Assembly (NCBI GenBank): GCA_017996845.1
Contig: JAGOGF010000028.1
Coordinates: forward strand, 1-23,818
Length of the DNA stretch: 23,818 nt
Reading direction: 5' to 3'
Origin: Butyrivibrio sp.
GTDB lineage: Bacteria > Bacillota_A > Clostridia > Lachnospirales > Lachnospiraceae
Made by a program: the position numbers and the translations under genes. This document shows positions 1 through 8,170 of the stretch, piece by piece (the first letter of the stretch is position 1; each line of letters opens with the position of its first letter). Under the pieces are notes generated by a model that was not told the origin of the DNA, ran no database searches, and worked only from the letters and a program-made list of their open reading frames with translations.

Positions 1-126
1 GTTTGTGGTGAACTTATTATACCAAAGATTTGGTGCTATTTTAATGTCAAGGCACCGATTTATGAAGTTGTTTTACTTGAAAAATCAAGCGTTTTCCACA
101 GTTATGCTGGTGGGAAAGTTGAGTAA
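1..126 (+). CDS. C-terminal end of an unidentified protein (partial)
   Basis: Frame 1 is open from the first base to a TAA at 124-126 and gives 41 residues, ending in HSYAGGKVE. The start lies outside the window. The fragment is moderately hydrophobic with aromatic residues and has no motif I recognise. The stop lies 27 bases before the next gene on the same strand, so the two could be co-transcribed. It may also be a chance open frame, since 41 codons without a stop is not rare. Confidence 0.35.
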   Translation, partial: VCGELIIPKIWCYFNVKAPIYEVVLLEKSSVFHSYAGGKVE

Positions 127-153
127 TTAAAGAAAACCGGGTAAAAATCATAA

Positions 154-639
154 ATGATCAGAAAAGCAGCAAAAGAGGATATTAGTGCAATAGAAGCGGT
201 TTTTTATGATGCCATATGCTGGATGGAACAGAACCAGGTACAAAATTTATGGACGATTGCAAACACCAGGTGGAATGTTTTGTCAAAAAGTTATGATATT
301 ACAAACTTCTTTGTATCTATCGTAGATAATGAAGTGGTAGGATGTATGGCTTTGACAGATGCAGACATGCAGTATTGGCCAGAAATTCCAAAAGGAAGTG
401 CAATTTATCTTCATAAACTGGCAGTTATCAGAAAATATTCCAGGGCAGGGGTATCGGATAAACTGATTCAATATGCCAAAAAGATTGCCGCCGAAAACGG
501 GATTCATACGCTAAGGCTGGACTGTTGCGCAGATCGTGTAAAGCTCAGACATTTTTATGAAAAGCATGGATTTCAATATACGGGAACGATTACAGATGTT
601 GCCGGTTATGAACTGGCCTTATATGTCTGTGATACTTGA
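154..639 (+). CDS. GNAT family N-acetyltransferase
   Basis: This 161-residue protein has the size and layout of a single GNAT domain, which transfers an acyl group from acyl-CoA to an amine; the substrate cannot be read from the sequence. The core beta strand and acetyl-CoA loop are visible as LHKLAVIRKYSRAGVSDKLI at about residues 89-108, where the usual Q/R-x-x-G-x-G/A loop appears as RKYSRAG. Near the C terminus, LRHFYEKHGFQYTG (about 131-144) is the typical 'F-Y-E-K-x-G-F' segment. The ATG at 154 is the first plausible start; the ribosome binding site is weak (GGG about 11 bases upstream). It lies 67 bases before the carbamoyltransferase-like gene and may share its transcript. Confidence 0.85.
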   Translation: MIRKAAKEDISAIEAVFYDAICWMEQNQVQNLWTIANTRWNVLSKSYDITNFFVSIVDNEVVGCMALTDADMQYWPEIPKGSAIYLHKLAVIRKYSRAGVSDKLIQYAKKIAAENGIHTLRLDCCADRVKLRHFYEKHGFQYTGTITDVAGYELALYVCDT

Positions 640-706
640 TCAGTAATCATATTTGTAATTGATCTGCATTGGGCAGCAGAGGATTTTCTTGGCAGAAAGA
701 AGGGAA

Positions 707-1537
707 ATGAAAAGCTTACTCAGACTTACAGATTATACAGTTGATGAAATATATAAGATTTTTCAAATGGCAGACGAAATAAAAGCGGGAAAGTATGCAA
801 ATGCATTAAGCGGAAAAACAATTCTGCTGTTCTTTCCGGACAGAAGTATTCGTACTAGAGTGACGTTTGAAAAGGGAATTGATCTGCTTGGGGGAAAGTC
901 AATTTTATTTTCTCCTTCTGTTCTGGATAAAAGAGAAAATATTCGTGATGTTATGAAATATCTCGAAAACTGGATTGATGCATCCATTGTAAGATATCCG
1001 GATATCGCAATGCTGGAGAAAATGAGAAAATATTCAGAAATACCGATTATCAATGCCATGACAGACGAAAATCATCCCTGTGAGATACTGGCGGATCTGT
1101 ATGCCCTTTCTAAGATCAGAAAAGATTTCAGAAAAGAGAAGTATCTTTTTTGCGGTGCAAACGGGAATATCGGATTGGGATGGAAAGAGGCAGCAGCTAT
1201 AATGGAACTGGATTTGTCACAGTGCTGTCCAAAGGGATACGAGATGGAAGGCATTTCTGTATTCCACAATATATGGGAGGCTGTAAAGGGAAAAGATATT
1301 ATATGTACGGATTCGGTTCCAACGGATGCACGAGCTGACTTCAGAAGTTTTCAGATTACAGAGGAAATTATGAACGGTGCAAACAGTGGTGCCGTTTTAA
1401 ATCCCTGCCCACCATTCTATTGTGGGGAGGAAGTTTCGGAGGCAGTAATTGCATCCGCATATTTTGCCGGATATGAATTTAAGAAAAGTCTGTTAGAGGT
1501 TCAACAGGCAGTGATCCTATACTGCCTGACAAAATAA
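707..1537 (+). CDS. Atypical aspartate/ornithine carbamoyltransferase-family protein
   Basis: The 276-residue protein keeps the fold signature of carbamoyltransferases. The carbamoyl-phosphate loop appears as SIRTR (47-51; normally STRTR), followed by VTFEKG; HPCE with LADLYAL (123 onward) matches the HPxQ-LADL motif. Two regions are off-consensus. The HCLP/HPLP segment is NPCPP (232-236), and the ornithine-binding SMG loop is not seen: after CTD the chain continues SVPTDARADF. At 276 residues it is shorter than usual ornithine carbamoyltransferases (about 310-340). The carbamoyl acceptor is therefore uncertain, and argF or pyrB should not be assigned. The frame extends upstream to a TTG at 659, but the ATG at 707 follows AGAAGGG and begins the normal N terminus. 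GNAT genes lie on both sides and no other arginine or pyrimidine gene is present. Confidence 0.78.
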   Translation: MKSLLRLTDYTVDEIYKIFQMADEIKAGKYANALSGKTILLFFPDRSIRTRVTFEKGIDLLGGKSILFSPSVLDKRENIRDVMKYLENWIDASIVRYPDIAMLEKMRKYSEIPIINAMTDENHPCEILADLYALSKIRKDFRKEKYLFCGANGNIGLGWKEAAAIMELDLSQCCPKGYEMEGISVFHNIWEAVKGKDIICTDSVPTDARADFRSFQITEEIMNGANSGAVLNPCPPFYCGEEVSEAVIASAYFAGYEFKKSLLEVQQAVILYCLTK

Positions 1538-1638
1538 TAATATTCTGAAATGAATACAAAAGGCAAAGAAGGAACAGATACAATTTATTGAGAATGAATT
1601 GGAACAATGGTTGATGATTATGTCATTAGGGAGAATTT

Positions 1639-2082
1639 ATGATGAATGATTTACAATACAGTCTGGTTGATAATGTGCTGCATGCTGATGATTTTCTGCG
1701 TCTGCGCAAAGAGGTTAATTTTTATTCCAGGACCCTTGAACAGGCAGAGCTAGCCATCAGAAACGGATTGTTTAATGTTGTGGCAATGTCAGATGGAGTG
1801 GCTGTCGGAATGGGCAGACTGATCGGAGACGGGGCAATGTACTGGTACCTGCAGGATGTTGCGATCACACCACAGTATCAGGGGCAAGGCATTGGACGGG
1901 CTATCGTGATGCATTTGATTGAATATGTGAAAAGTACTGCGATTCCGGGAACGCAGGTAATGATCGGATTATCTGCAGCGAAAGGAAAGGATCCATTTTA
2001 TGAAAAACTTGGATTTGTAAGCAGACCGTCCGAAGCCGGGGGACCTGGTATGCAGATGCTGGTGGACATTTCCTTGCAGTAA
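1639..2082 (+). CDS. GNAT family N-acetyltransferase
   Basis: A 147-residue single-domain acetyltransferase. The acetyl-CoA binding loop is clear: LQDVAITPQYQGQGIGRAIV at about 70-89, with the canonical QGQGIG. The C-terminal GKDPFYEKLGFVSRP segment is also typical of the family. The acceptor is unknown. The ATG at 1639 follows AGGGAG with good spacing; a second ATG follows at once (1642). It sits 101 bases after the carbamoyltransferase-like gene and 62 bases before the isomerase start, all on the same strand, consistent with a loose operon. The upstream gap (1538-1638) holds a short open stretch but nothing recognisable. Confidence 0.88.
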   Translation: MMNDLQYSLVDNVLHADDFLRLRKEVNFYSRTLEQAELAIRNGLFNVVAMSDGVAVGMGRLIGDGAMYWYLQDVAITPQYQGQGIGRAIVMHLIEYVKSTAIPGTQVMIGLSAAKGKDPFYEKLGFVSRPSEAGGPGMQMLVDISLQ

Positions 2083-2144
2083 GGATGTTTTCTCCTTAAT
2101 TTAAATAAAATGAGTTGCAAAACAGTACAGAAATCAGGATCTAT

Positions 2145-2777
2145 ATGAAAATTGGAATCATTCAGGCGAGTTCACAAAAAGACAAAAATCAGATTATAGA
2201 ACAATCGCTTCACAAAGCTGTTTCAGGGGATACTGAAATCATTAATTTCGGGATAACGCAGAATATGCAGATTACGCTATCTTATATTGATATTGCACTT
2301 TGCATCAGTCTGCTGCTGTCTGGTGGCGCAGTGGATTATATTATTACAGGATGTTCATCAGGACAGGGAATGATGCTTGCCTGTAACAGTCTGCCGGGGG
2401 TGTTGTGCGGATATGCCGGAAATGTTTCTGATGCGTATCTGTTTGGCAGGATCAATGCAGGAAATGCATTATCCTATCCGCTTGGCCTTAACTGGGGATG
2501 GGCAGCGGAAATCAATCTGACAGAAACACTGCAAGCTTTTTTGGGGGAGCCGATGGGACAGGGTTATCCTGCCAAGGATGCGCTGCGCAAACAGAAAGAT
2601 ACACAGGCACTGAAGAAAATAATGGATATCAGTAAACGCAGTCTGATTGATGTACTTCCCGAACTGGATCAGGACATGGTAAGGCGGGTAATGGAATATG
2701 ATCCGGTTTGTAAATATCTGATCCAAAATGGTACAGATCAGAGATTGAAGGAATATGTCATGCAGAGAAGAGAGTAA
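2145..2777 (+). CDS. RpiB/LacA/LacB family sugar-phosphate isomerase homologue
   Basis: The 210-residue product begins MKIGIIQASSQKDKN and carries GCSSGQGMMLACNSLPGV at 69-86. This matches the RpiB/LacAB phosphate-binding and catalytic loop (a Cys followed by a G/S-rich turn), with C70 in the catalytic Cys position. VSDAYLFGRINAGNAL (94-109) fits the conserved N-D-A-N-x-L-x-L-G region. The family isomerises aldose and ketose phosphates such as ribose 5-phosphate. Classical RpiB is about 150 residues; this protein has roughly 60 extra C-terminal residues, predicted helical and charged, as in some clostridial members. The frame is open to a TTG at 2115, but the ATG at 2145 has AGGA six bases upstream and starts at the expected first strand. 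The oxidoreductase gene follows, suggesting sugar metabolism. Confidence 0.8.
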   Translation: MKIGIIQASSQKDKNQIIEQSLHKAVSGDTEIINFGITQNMQITLSYIDIALCISLLLSGGAVDYIITGCSSGQGMMLACNSLPGVLCGYAGNVSDAYLFGRINAGNALSYPLGLNWGWAAEINLTETLQAFLGEPMGQGYPAKDALRKQKDTQALKKIMDISKRSLIDVLPELDQDMVRRVMEYDPVCKYLIQNGTDQRLKEYVMQRRE

Positions 2778-2846
2778 AACAATCTGCATGCTGCCCAAAA
2801 GCAAAACAGAAAGTGCAGCATGATAGAAAGAGAAATGAGGATGAAT

Positions 2847-3824
2847 ATGCAAAAGAAGTACAACTGGGCAACCTATGGGGTTGGCGTGATCGGACATGAA
2901 CTGGCAGAGGCAATGAAAAAAATCGGCAATACGTTATACGCAGTTGGAAACCGTACACATTCAAAAGCTGTTGCATTTGCAAAAGAATACGGGATAGCAA
3001 AAGTATATGATGATCCGGATGAAATGTTTTCGGATGATTTGGTGGATATCATTTATATTTCAACGCCGCACAATACACATATCGGTTTACTTGAAAAAGC
3101 ACTTGCTGCAGGGAAACATGTACTTTGTGAAAAATCAATTACCTTAAACACGCAGGAACTCGAACGGGCAGTCCGAATGGCGGATGAAAGGCATGTTATT
3201 CTTGCGGAAGCAATGACGCTATATCATATGCCGGTATACCGAGAACTGAATCAGGTGATTTCTTCCGGCAGACTCGGACCGCTTCGTATCATACAGATGA
3301 ATTTTGGAAGTTATAAGGAATACAATATGCAAAACAGGTTTTTTAACAGAAATCTTGCTGGAGGTGCGCTGTTGGATATCGGGGTATATGCAATTTCCTG
3401 TGTCAGGTGGTTTATGACATCCTGTCCGGATCAGATACAGTCGCAGGTACGTTTTGCAGAGACCGGAGTTGACGAGCAGGCAGGCATTTTATTGATGAAT
3501 CAGGAACAGGAGATGGCAACGGTTACGCTTTCTCTTCATGCCAAACAGCCGAAGCGCGGAATTATTGCGTTTGATAAAGGTTTTATTGAATTGAATGATT
3601 ATCCGCGGGGAGAGAAGGCTGTCATAACATACACAGAGGATGGGCATACTGAAGTAATTGAGGCCGGAAATACTTCTGATGCGCTTGTATATGAAATTCA
3701 GGATATGGAGGAAGCTGTTACCGGAAGTGAAAATCATATGTACCTGCAATATACCAGAGATGTGATGCGCATCATGTCAGAAATTCGTAGAAGCTGGGGG
3801 ATGCAATATCCGGAGGAGGAATAG
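2847..3824 (+). CDS. Gfo/Idh/MocA family NAD(P)-dependent oxidoreductase
   Basis: A 325-residue enzyme with the two-domain layout of this family. The N-terminal Rossmann fold shows ATYGVGVIGHELA (GxGxxG near residues 10-15). Then comes YISTPHNTHIGLLEKALAAG, and HVLCEKS where most members have EKP. GGALLDIGVYAISCVRWF marks the start of the C-terminal alpha/beta domain. Such enzymes oxidise or reduce sugars, inositols or their derivatives; the substrate is not evident. Four ATGs are in frame (2820, 2835, 2841, 2847). The last has GAGG six bases upstream and gives the normal N terminus, so it was chosen. It follows the isomerase homologue by 69 bases. Its stop codon lies inside a perfect 16-bp palindrome (3822-3837). 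Confidence 0.9.
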   Translation: MQKKYNWATYGVGVIGHELAEAMKKIGNTLYAVGNRTHSKAVAFAKEYGIAKVYDDPDEMFSDDLVDIIYISTPHNTHIGLLEKALAAGKHVLCEKSITLNTQELERAVRMADERHVILAEAMTLYHMPVYRELNQVISSGRLGPLRIIQMNFGSYKEYNMQNRFFNRNLAGGALLDIGVYAISCVRWFMTSCPDQIQSQVRFAETGVDEQAGILLMNQEQEMATVTLSLHAKQPKRGIIAFDKGFIELNDYPRGEKAVITYTEDGHTEVIEAGNTSDALVYEIQDMEEAVTGSENHMYLQYTRDVMRIMSEIRRSWGMQYPEEE

Positions 3825-3902
3825 GATCCGGATCCTACGAAATACATTGTGCTTGAATATAGTGCATTTTAAGTGTTTTTGAAATTTTTTTCCCAAAATG
3901 TT

Positions 3903-3950
3903 TCGATAATTCGATATTATAATCGAAAAGAATCGATATAATGTTATAAT
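3903..3950 (+). promoter_or_regulatory. AT-rich promoter region with repeated TCGAT words
   Basis: Three TATAAT hexamers (3918-3923, 3937-3942, 3945-3950) lie just upstream of the diguanylate cyclase gene. They are interleaved with TCGAT or ATCGA words at 3903, 3911, 3922 and 3932. TTCGAT (3910-3915) and ATCGAA (3922-3927) form an inverted repeat with a 6-base centre that covers the first TATAAT. None of the three has a convincing -35 box at 17 bases. I infer a promoter with a possible operator; the exact start is unclear. Confidence 0.5.
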
Positions 3951-4007
3951 ATTTATATGGGAATATGAAAAAAACAGCTATATCTATATATGGCAGAAAG
4001 GGATCAT

Positions 4008-5819
4008 ATGGAGCAGAAAACCTATTCAATTGCTGACTGGGAAGATTTGTACGGAATCGTGAAACAGGTAAAGGAAACCGAAGTGTACCATACAGCAAAG
4101 AGTATTCTGCTGCAGATTTTTGTGGGAATTTCAGATCCGGTTCAGACACGCAAAATGCTTGCCCTTTTGGAACAGGAGATTCCAAAAGCGTCTATTGTGG
4201 GAATGACCGCCTGTTCCAGTGTTGTACAGGGCAAAATGCATATAAACATGCTTGATTTCAGCTTTTTCTTTTTTGAGGAGTCTGATATTGAAGTGGTTGC
4301 ATATGATTGCAGCGAAACAGATCCTGTTCTTGCAGGGCAGGATATTGTAAAGCATATTGAAAATAAAGAACATCCTGTTGGGTTGCAGGTTATGGCGACA
4401 ACCTCCAATCTTGCAATAGATGGATTTTTGAATAAAATAATGGAACAGGATGACAGTATAACGATTTTTGGCGGAGGAGCAGGAGTCCTAACGGAAGAAT
4501 ATGCCGGAATAATGGCAGAAAATATGAGTACCGAAAAGAGCCGAAACCATATTTATACACAGGATAATTTATATGTATTTGGTAAGGAAATTTATCAGAA
4601 AGGCATCATTGCAACGATTTTTTCCGGTAAAAAGCTGCAGATCCAGGCAGGGTACAGCCTTGGATGGCATGCGATCGGGAAGGAAATGGAGGTTACCAGG
4701 ACAAAAGGAAATACTTGTATTGCAGAGCTTGATGGGCAACCGATTGTTTCAATTTATAAAAAGTATTTAAATGTGATACCGGATAAATATTTAATCAGAA
4801 ATACCTGCGAATTTCCACTGGTAATTAAACGAAAGGAAATGACGATTGCACGGACTCCTTCCGGGTATACGGAGGATGGGAGTATTTATCTGACATCGGA
4901 TATTCATAAAGGAGAAAAGGTAAGATTATCCTATGGGAATCCTGCGCATATTCTGGTTGAGAGTTTTAAAATGTGTCAGGGAATGGCAGATTTTGAACCA
5001 CAGGGGTTAACGGCCTGGATATGCGGAAACCGGATTGCAATTCTAAAAGAAGCTGGGAAAAAAGAGGTTTCCTATTACAGCAAGCTGTTTCCCCATGCAA
5101 TCGGTGCGTACTCCTTTGCAGAGATTATTCAGTGCAGCAGGGGCGGAGGGGTACTGAACAGCTCAATTGTGGTAGTGGGTATGCGGGAAGAGACAGTCGA
5201 AATTTCACAAAAAGTATCGGTTATCAGTGATGTGCAATTGCAGGATAAGGAAGATATTGAAATTCCATATACGAACAGGCTTCTGACTTTTCTGGAAGCA
5301 ATTACTTCAGAACTGGAAGAGTCAAATCATAAACTTGAAAAAATGGCAGCTATTGACGACCTGACAGGAATCTATAACAGGCGCAGAGTTGAAAGTGTTC
5401 TGGAATATGAGATTACTAAAAGAACAAAGGAAGGACGCCTTTGCGTTGTTATGTTCGATATTGATCATTTCAAGGTATTCAATGATACATATGGGCATGA
5501 AGTGGGGGACACTGTTTTACAGAAGGTTGCGCAATGTGCGCTTTCTGTCATTCGCAAGCAGGATACGCTGGGAAGATGGGGAGGCGAGGAATTTCTGTGT
5601 GTTCTGCCGGATACCGGAATTGAAGCAGGAGTTGAGGTTGCAGAGCGGATCAGGCGGACAATTGAGCAAACGTATTTTTCGGAAGTGGATTTTGTAACGG
5701 TCAGTGTCGGCGTAACAGTGGCATTGGATGAGGATACAGAAGAAATGATTTATCAGAGAGTAGATCGGGCCTTGTACAGAGCAAAAGAGACAGGGAGAAA
5801 TCGTGTGATCAGAGGATAA
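4008..5819 (+). CDS. FIST sensor domain - GGDEF diguanylate cyclase
   Basis: A 603-residue cytoplasmic signalling protein. The first 400 or so residues resemble a FIST N-C module, a predicted small-ligand sensor; GGGAGVL and a GYSLGWHAIGKEMEVT region are visible. A short helical linker (LEAITSELEESNHKLEKM) joins it to a complete GGDEF domain. That domain shows DDLTGIYNRRR, DIDHFKVFNDTYGHEVGD, the catalytic GGEEF at 525-529, and an RKQD inhibitory I-site five residues before it. It should make cyclic di-GMP from two GTP and be product-inhibited. There is no signal peptide or membrane segment. The ATG at 4008 follows AAAGGGA; the upstream ATG at 3990 has no ribosome binding site. No other c-di-GMP gene is in the window. 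Confidence 0.9.
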   Translation: MEQKTYSIADWEDLYGIVKQVKETEVYHTAKSILLQIFVGISDPVQTRKMLALLEQEIPKASIVGMTACSSVVQGKMHINMLDFSFFFFEESDIEVVAYDCSETDPVLAGQDIVKHIENKEHPVGLQVMATTSNLAIDGFLNKIMEQDDSITIFGGGAGVLTEEYAGIMAENMSTEKSRNHIYTQDNLYVFGKEIYQKGIIATIFSGKKLQIQAGYSLGWHAIGKEMEVTRTKGNTCIAELDGQPIVSIYKKYLNVIPDKYLIRNTCEFPLVIKRKEMTIARTPSGYTEDGSIYLTSDIHKGEKVRLSYGNPAHILVESFKMCQGMADFEPQGLTAWICGNRIAILKEAGKKEVSYYSKLFPHAIGAYSFAEIIQCSRGGGVLNSSIVVVGMREETVEISQKVSVISDVQLQDKEDIEIPYTNRLLTFLEAITSELEESNHKLEKMAAIDDLTGIYNRRRVESVLEYEITKRTKEGRLCVVMFDIDHFKVFNDTYGHEVGDTVLQKVAQCALSVIRKQDTLGRWGGEEFLCVLPDTGIEAGVEVAERIRRTIEQTYFSEVDFVTVSVGVTVALDEDTEEMIYQRVDRALYRAKETGRNRVIRG

Positions 5820-5856
5820 AAAACAGATGCGGGGAAAACACCTGCATCTGTTTTGG
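5818..5856 (+). terminator. Terminator between convergent genes
   Basis: AACAGATGC (5822-5830) pairs with GCATCTGTT (5844-5852) around a GGGGAAAACACCT loop that can itself pair in part. An A-run precedes the stem and TTTT ends it. It lies directly after the diguanylate cyclase stop and faces the 3' end of adenine deaminase, so it can serve both strands. Confidence 0.75.
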
Positions 5857-5922
5857 CATGCAGGACAGAAAAAGTCAGGCATGCATATATTTTTGGAATG
5901 ATATACTATGGCAAACAGCATC

Positions 5923-7623
5923 CTAATGATACAAAAAGCGCTGCTCCGTAACATTATAAATACCACGCGGAGTCAGACGAATTTCGGGTATTACCGTAAG
6001 TGCCATGAATGAAAGTGTTATAAACGGGTCCATATCTTTATGAACTCCCATGTCATGCGCTTTCTGTATCATACGTTTGGTTATATCGGTAACATACTCA
6101 TAGGGCTGATCAGAAATCAGACCCATGATCGGGAGCGGGAGTGTTTCAAATACCTGCCCTCTTTCAACAATGGTATGTCCGCCGTGTGTCCGCTCCAATT
6201 CTTTAACAGCAAGTATGATATCCGCATCATTATCTCCGATCACAATAATATTGTGACTGTCATGGGAAACAGAAGAAGCGATGGCACCGTGATGAATCTC
6301 AAAGCCTGATACTGCTCCGACACCGATTTTACCGGTTGCCTTATGCCGTTCAAAAACGGCAATTTTGTTTATCGTTCCATTTGGCATGAAAACATCATAT
6401 CCCGGAAGCGGGAGCATAATCTGGCGGGTAAGTATTTCGCCCGGAATCATTTCGATAACGGGGAAGGGTTCACCGCAATGCCGCAAAATGAGCTGCTTGG
6501 GATCAATCGGTGCAAGGTGCACAGTATTTTTCAGCGCTGCGGGGCAGGGCCTGGGCGTGATTTGCAGTTGTGTATCTACCCGCTTTCCTTTATAAAAAAC
6601 CATCTGCGCGTTAAAATCCTTAATGGAATCCCATACTACCAGATCAGCATCATATCCGGGAGCAACGGCACCTGTTCTTCGCAGACCATAACACCTTGCC
6701 GGTTGGATGGTTGCCATTTTAACAGCAGCAATGGGACTGATCCCCATACTGACTGCTTTGCGGACATTATGATCAATGTCACCTTCCTGTTCAATATCTT
6801 CAATATGCTTGTCATCTGTACAGAAGCAAAATCCCTCTGTATTATTATTGTTTTCCACAATTCCGCGAACAATTGCTTCCAGGTTTCTGGCGGCCGACCC
6901 CTCGCGAATATGACAGATCATCCCCATGGAACGCTCTTTCATAACGTATTCGTAGCTGGTACCTTCATGATCTGTTGTAACACCTGCCAGAACATAAGCC
7001 GCAAGCTGTTCATCGGTAAGGCCTGGTGCATGTCCATCCTTGATCTTACCGTCAAACAGTTCCAGTTTGGCATTCATTTCAGGATCTCCGTTAATGACTG
7101 CATAACAGTCCATTACTTCCCCAAGTCCGAGAACACGGTAGTTTTTGAGATATTGCTGCATTGCTTCAGCAGTCAGGGTATAACCGTTATCTTCAATTTC
7201 AGAAGAAGGAACACAGGACGCAATCATAATATAAACATGCGCAGGAGAGTCTTTGGTCTGTTCCAGAAGGTAATCAATTCCATCAGTTCCGGATACATTT
7301 GCCGCTTCATGCGGGTCTACGATGAAACTTGTTGTACCATGCTTTGTAGCTCGTGCGATCAATACCTGCGGGTTCACTAAAGTTGATTCCAGGTGGAGAT
7401 GCGCGTCAATAAAACCGGAGGTCACGTATTGACCTGCAAGATCAATTTCTTCCAGACCTTCATAATCGCCTATTCCAACGATCATTCCATTTGTGATCGC
7501 AATATTTCCCTTTTCAATGCGATCGGTAAAGACATTGACGATTTTGGCATTTTTCAGTACCAGATCAGCTTTTTCGAGCTTTTGTGCTGCGCGGGAGCAT
7601 CCCATATACTTTTCCAGTTTCAT
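5923..7623 (-). CDS. ade: Adenine deaminase
   Basis: The 566-residue protein converts adenine to hypoxanthine plus ammonia for purine salvage. It has the amidohydrolase metal site GFIDAHLHLESTLVNP (HLH at 75-77), the VDPHEAANV segment, CTDDKHIEDI and the characteristic C-terminal domain with SHDSHNIIVIGDNDADI. Length agrees with bacterial adenine deaminases (about 570-590). The open frame runs further upstream, but the ATG at 7623 is preceded by GGAGGA at normal spacing and starts the usual N terminus. It is transcribed alone, convergent with the cyclase gene and divergent from the DUF3783-permease pair. I saw no purine riboswitch in its 5' region. Confidence 0.95.
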   Translation of the reverse strand: MKLEKYMGCSRAAQKLEKADLVLKNAKIVNVFTDRIEKGNIAITNGMIVGIGDYEGLEEIDLAGQYVTSGFIDAHLHLESTLVNPQVLIARATKHGTTSFIVDPHEAANVSGTDGIDYLLEQTKDSPAHVYIMIASCVPSSEIEDNGYTLTAEAMQQYLKNYRVLGLGEVMDCYAVINGDPEMNAKLELFDGKIKDGHAPGLTDEQLAAYVLAGVTTDHEGTSYEYVMKERSMGMICHIREGSAARNLEAIVRGIVENNNNTEGFCFCTDDKHIEDIEQEGDIDHNVRKAVSMGISPIAAVKMATIQPARCYGLRRTGAVAPGYDADLVVWDSIKDFNAQMVFYKGKRVDTQLQITPRPCPAALKNTVHLAPIDPKQLILRHCGEPFPVIEMIPGEILTRQIMLPLPGYDVFMPNGTINKIAVFERHKATGKIGVGAVSGFEIHHGAIASSVSHDSHNIIVIGDNDADIILAVKELERTHGGHTIVERGQVFETLPLPIMGLISDQPYEYVTDITKRMIQKAHDMGVHKDMDPFITLSFMALTVIPEIRLTPRGIYNVTEQRFLYH

Positions 7624-7795
7624 GGCAGTTCCTCCGATTATATTCTTTCTTTTGTTATAACATATATTGACCCGTGGATGTATACTTTCGAAAGCTTTAT
7701 TAATATTGATGCAGCTATTATAATGGATGAAGATAACGACAATATAATGCAAAGGCGTGCGTATGCTTGCAGAAAGCATGGAAATGTAGGTGAAA
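7624..7795. promoter_or_regulatory. Divergent promoter region between ade and the DUF3783 gene
   Basis: This 172-base gap serves both directions. TATAAT occurs on the + strand at 7719-7724 and on the - strand at 7717-7722, within one symmetrical ATTATAAT block. No good -35 box pairs with either. CTTTCGAAAG (7685-7694) is a perfect 10-bp palindrome, and ATGCTT (7763-7768) with AAGCAT (7774-7779) form a small hairpin in the probable leader of the + gene. The role of these repeats is inferred only. Confidence 0.35.
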
Positions 7796-8170
7796 ATGGA
7801 AAAAATACTTGCGGTAGCCTGTTCACAGGCGCAACTTGAAATTCTGAAAAAAATAACAGGGGACATGAAGATCAGACTGCAGGAGGTGGCTGAAAAGAAT
7901 ACGGATCAAATGATGGAAGAAATCCTGAACAATGTTCCGGATGAAAAAGTTTCAGAAGAATATGACGGAAAAAATAGTCTTGTGATTTTCTGTGATCTGA
8001 CAGAAAAGCATCTGGATCATGTTCTTGCAAGACTTCGGGAAAAGCAGGCTGGACTTTGTTATAAAGCAGTACTGACACCGACCAATCGTAAATGGAATCT
8101 TCAAAAACTTTATATCAATATGGAGATGGAAAAAAAGCAGTTTGAACAAATGCGTGCGGAAGAAAAATGA
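7796..8170 (+). CDS. DUF3783 domain-containing protein
   Basis: A 124-residue soluble protein of unknown function. The C-terminal half contains a DUF3783-like region: FCDLTEKHLDHVLARLREKQ followed by YKAVLTPTNRKWNLQKLY, where 'K-A-x-L-T-x-x-N-x-x-W' is the recognisable core. The C-terminal end is charged and helical. The frame starts at a GTG (7790), but the ATG at 7796 directly follows AGGTG and was preferred, although the spacing is short. Its stop overlaps the start of the permease gene (ATGA at 8167-8170), so the two are translationally coupled and probably act together. Whether it modulates the transporter is inference. Confidence 0.7.
   Translation: MEKILAVACSQAQLEILKKITGDMKIRLQEVAEKNTDQMMEEILNNVPDEKVSEEYDGKNSLVIFCDLTEKHLDHVLARLREKQAGLCYKAVLTPTNRKWNLQKLYINMEMEKKQFEQMRAEEK

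Noticed and set aside
1538..1638. Open stretch between the carbamoyltransferase-like and GNAT genes encoding QIQFIENELEQWL
   Set aside because: No start codon or ribosome binding site and about 30 codons only; may be a remnant but not supportable.
3822..3837. Perfect 16-bp palindrome TAGGATCCGGATCCTA at the end of the oxidoreductase gene
   Set aside because: It includes the stop codon, has no T-run after it and only a 6-bp foldable stem with a 4-base loop; too weak to call a terminator.
5518..5966. 149-codon minus-strand ORF at the end of the cyclase gene
   Set aside because: It is antisense to the GGDEF domain and spans the intergenic terminator; a shadow.
6343..7380. 345-codon plus-strand ORF
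   Set aside because: It is entirely antisense to adenine deaminase, which has all its family motifs; the antisense product has no recognisable domain.
7624..7795. Purine riboswitch upstream of adenine deaminase
   Set aside because: I looked for the conserved purine aptamer core and for a terminator before the start codon and saw neither.
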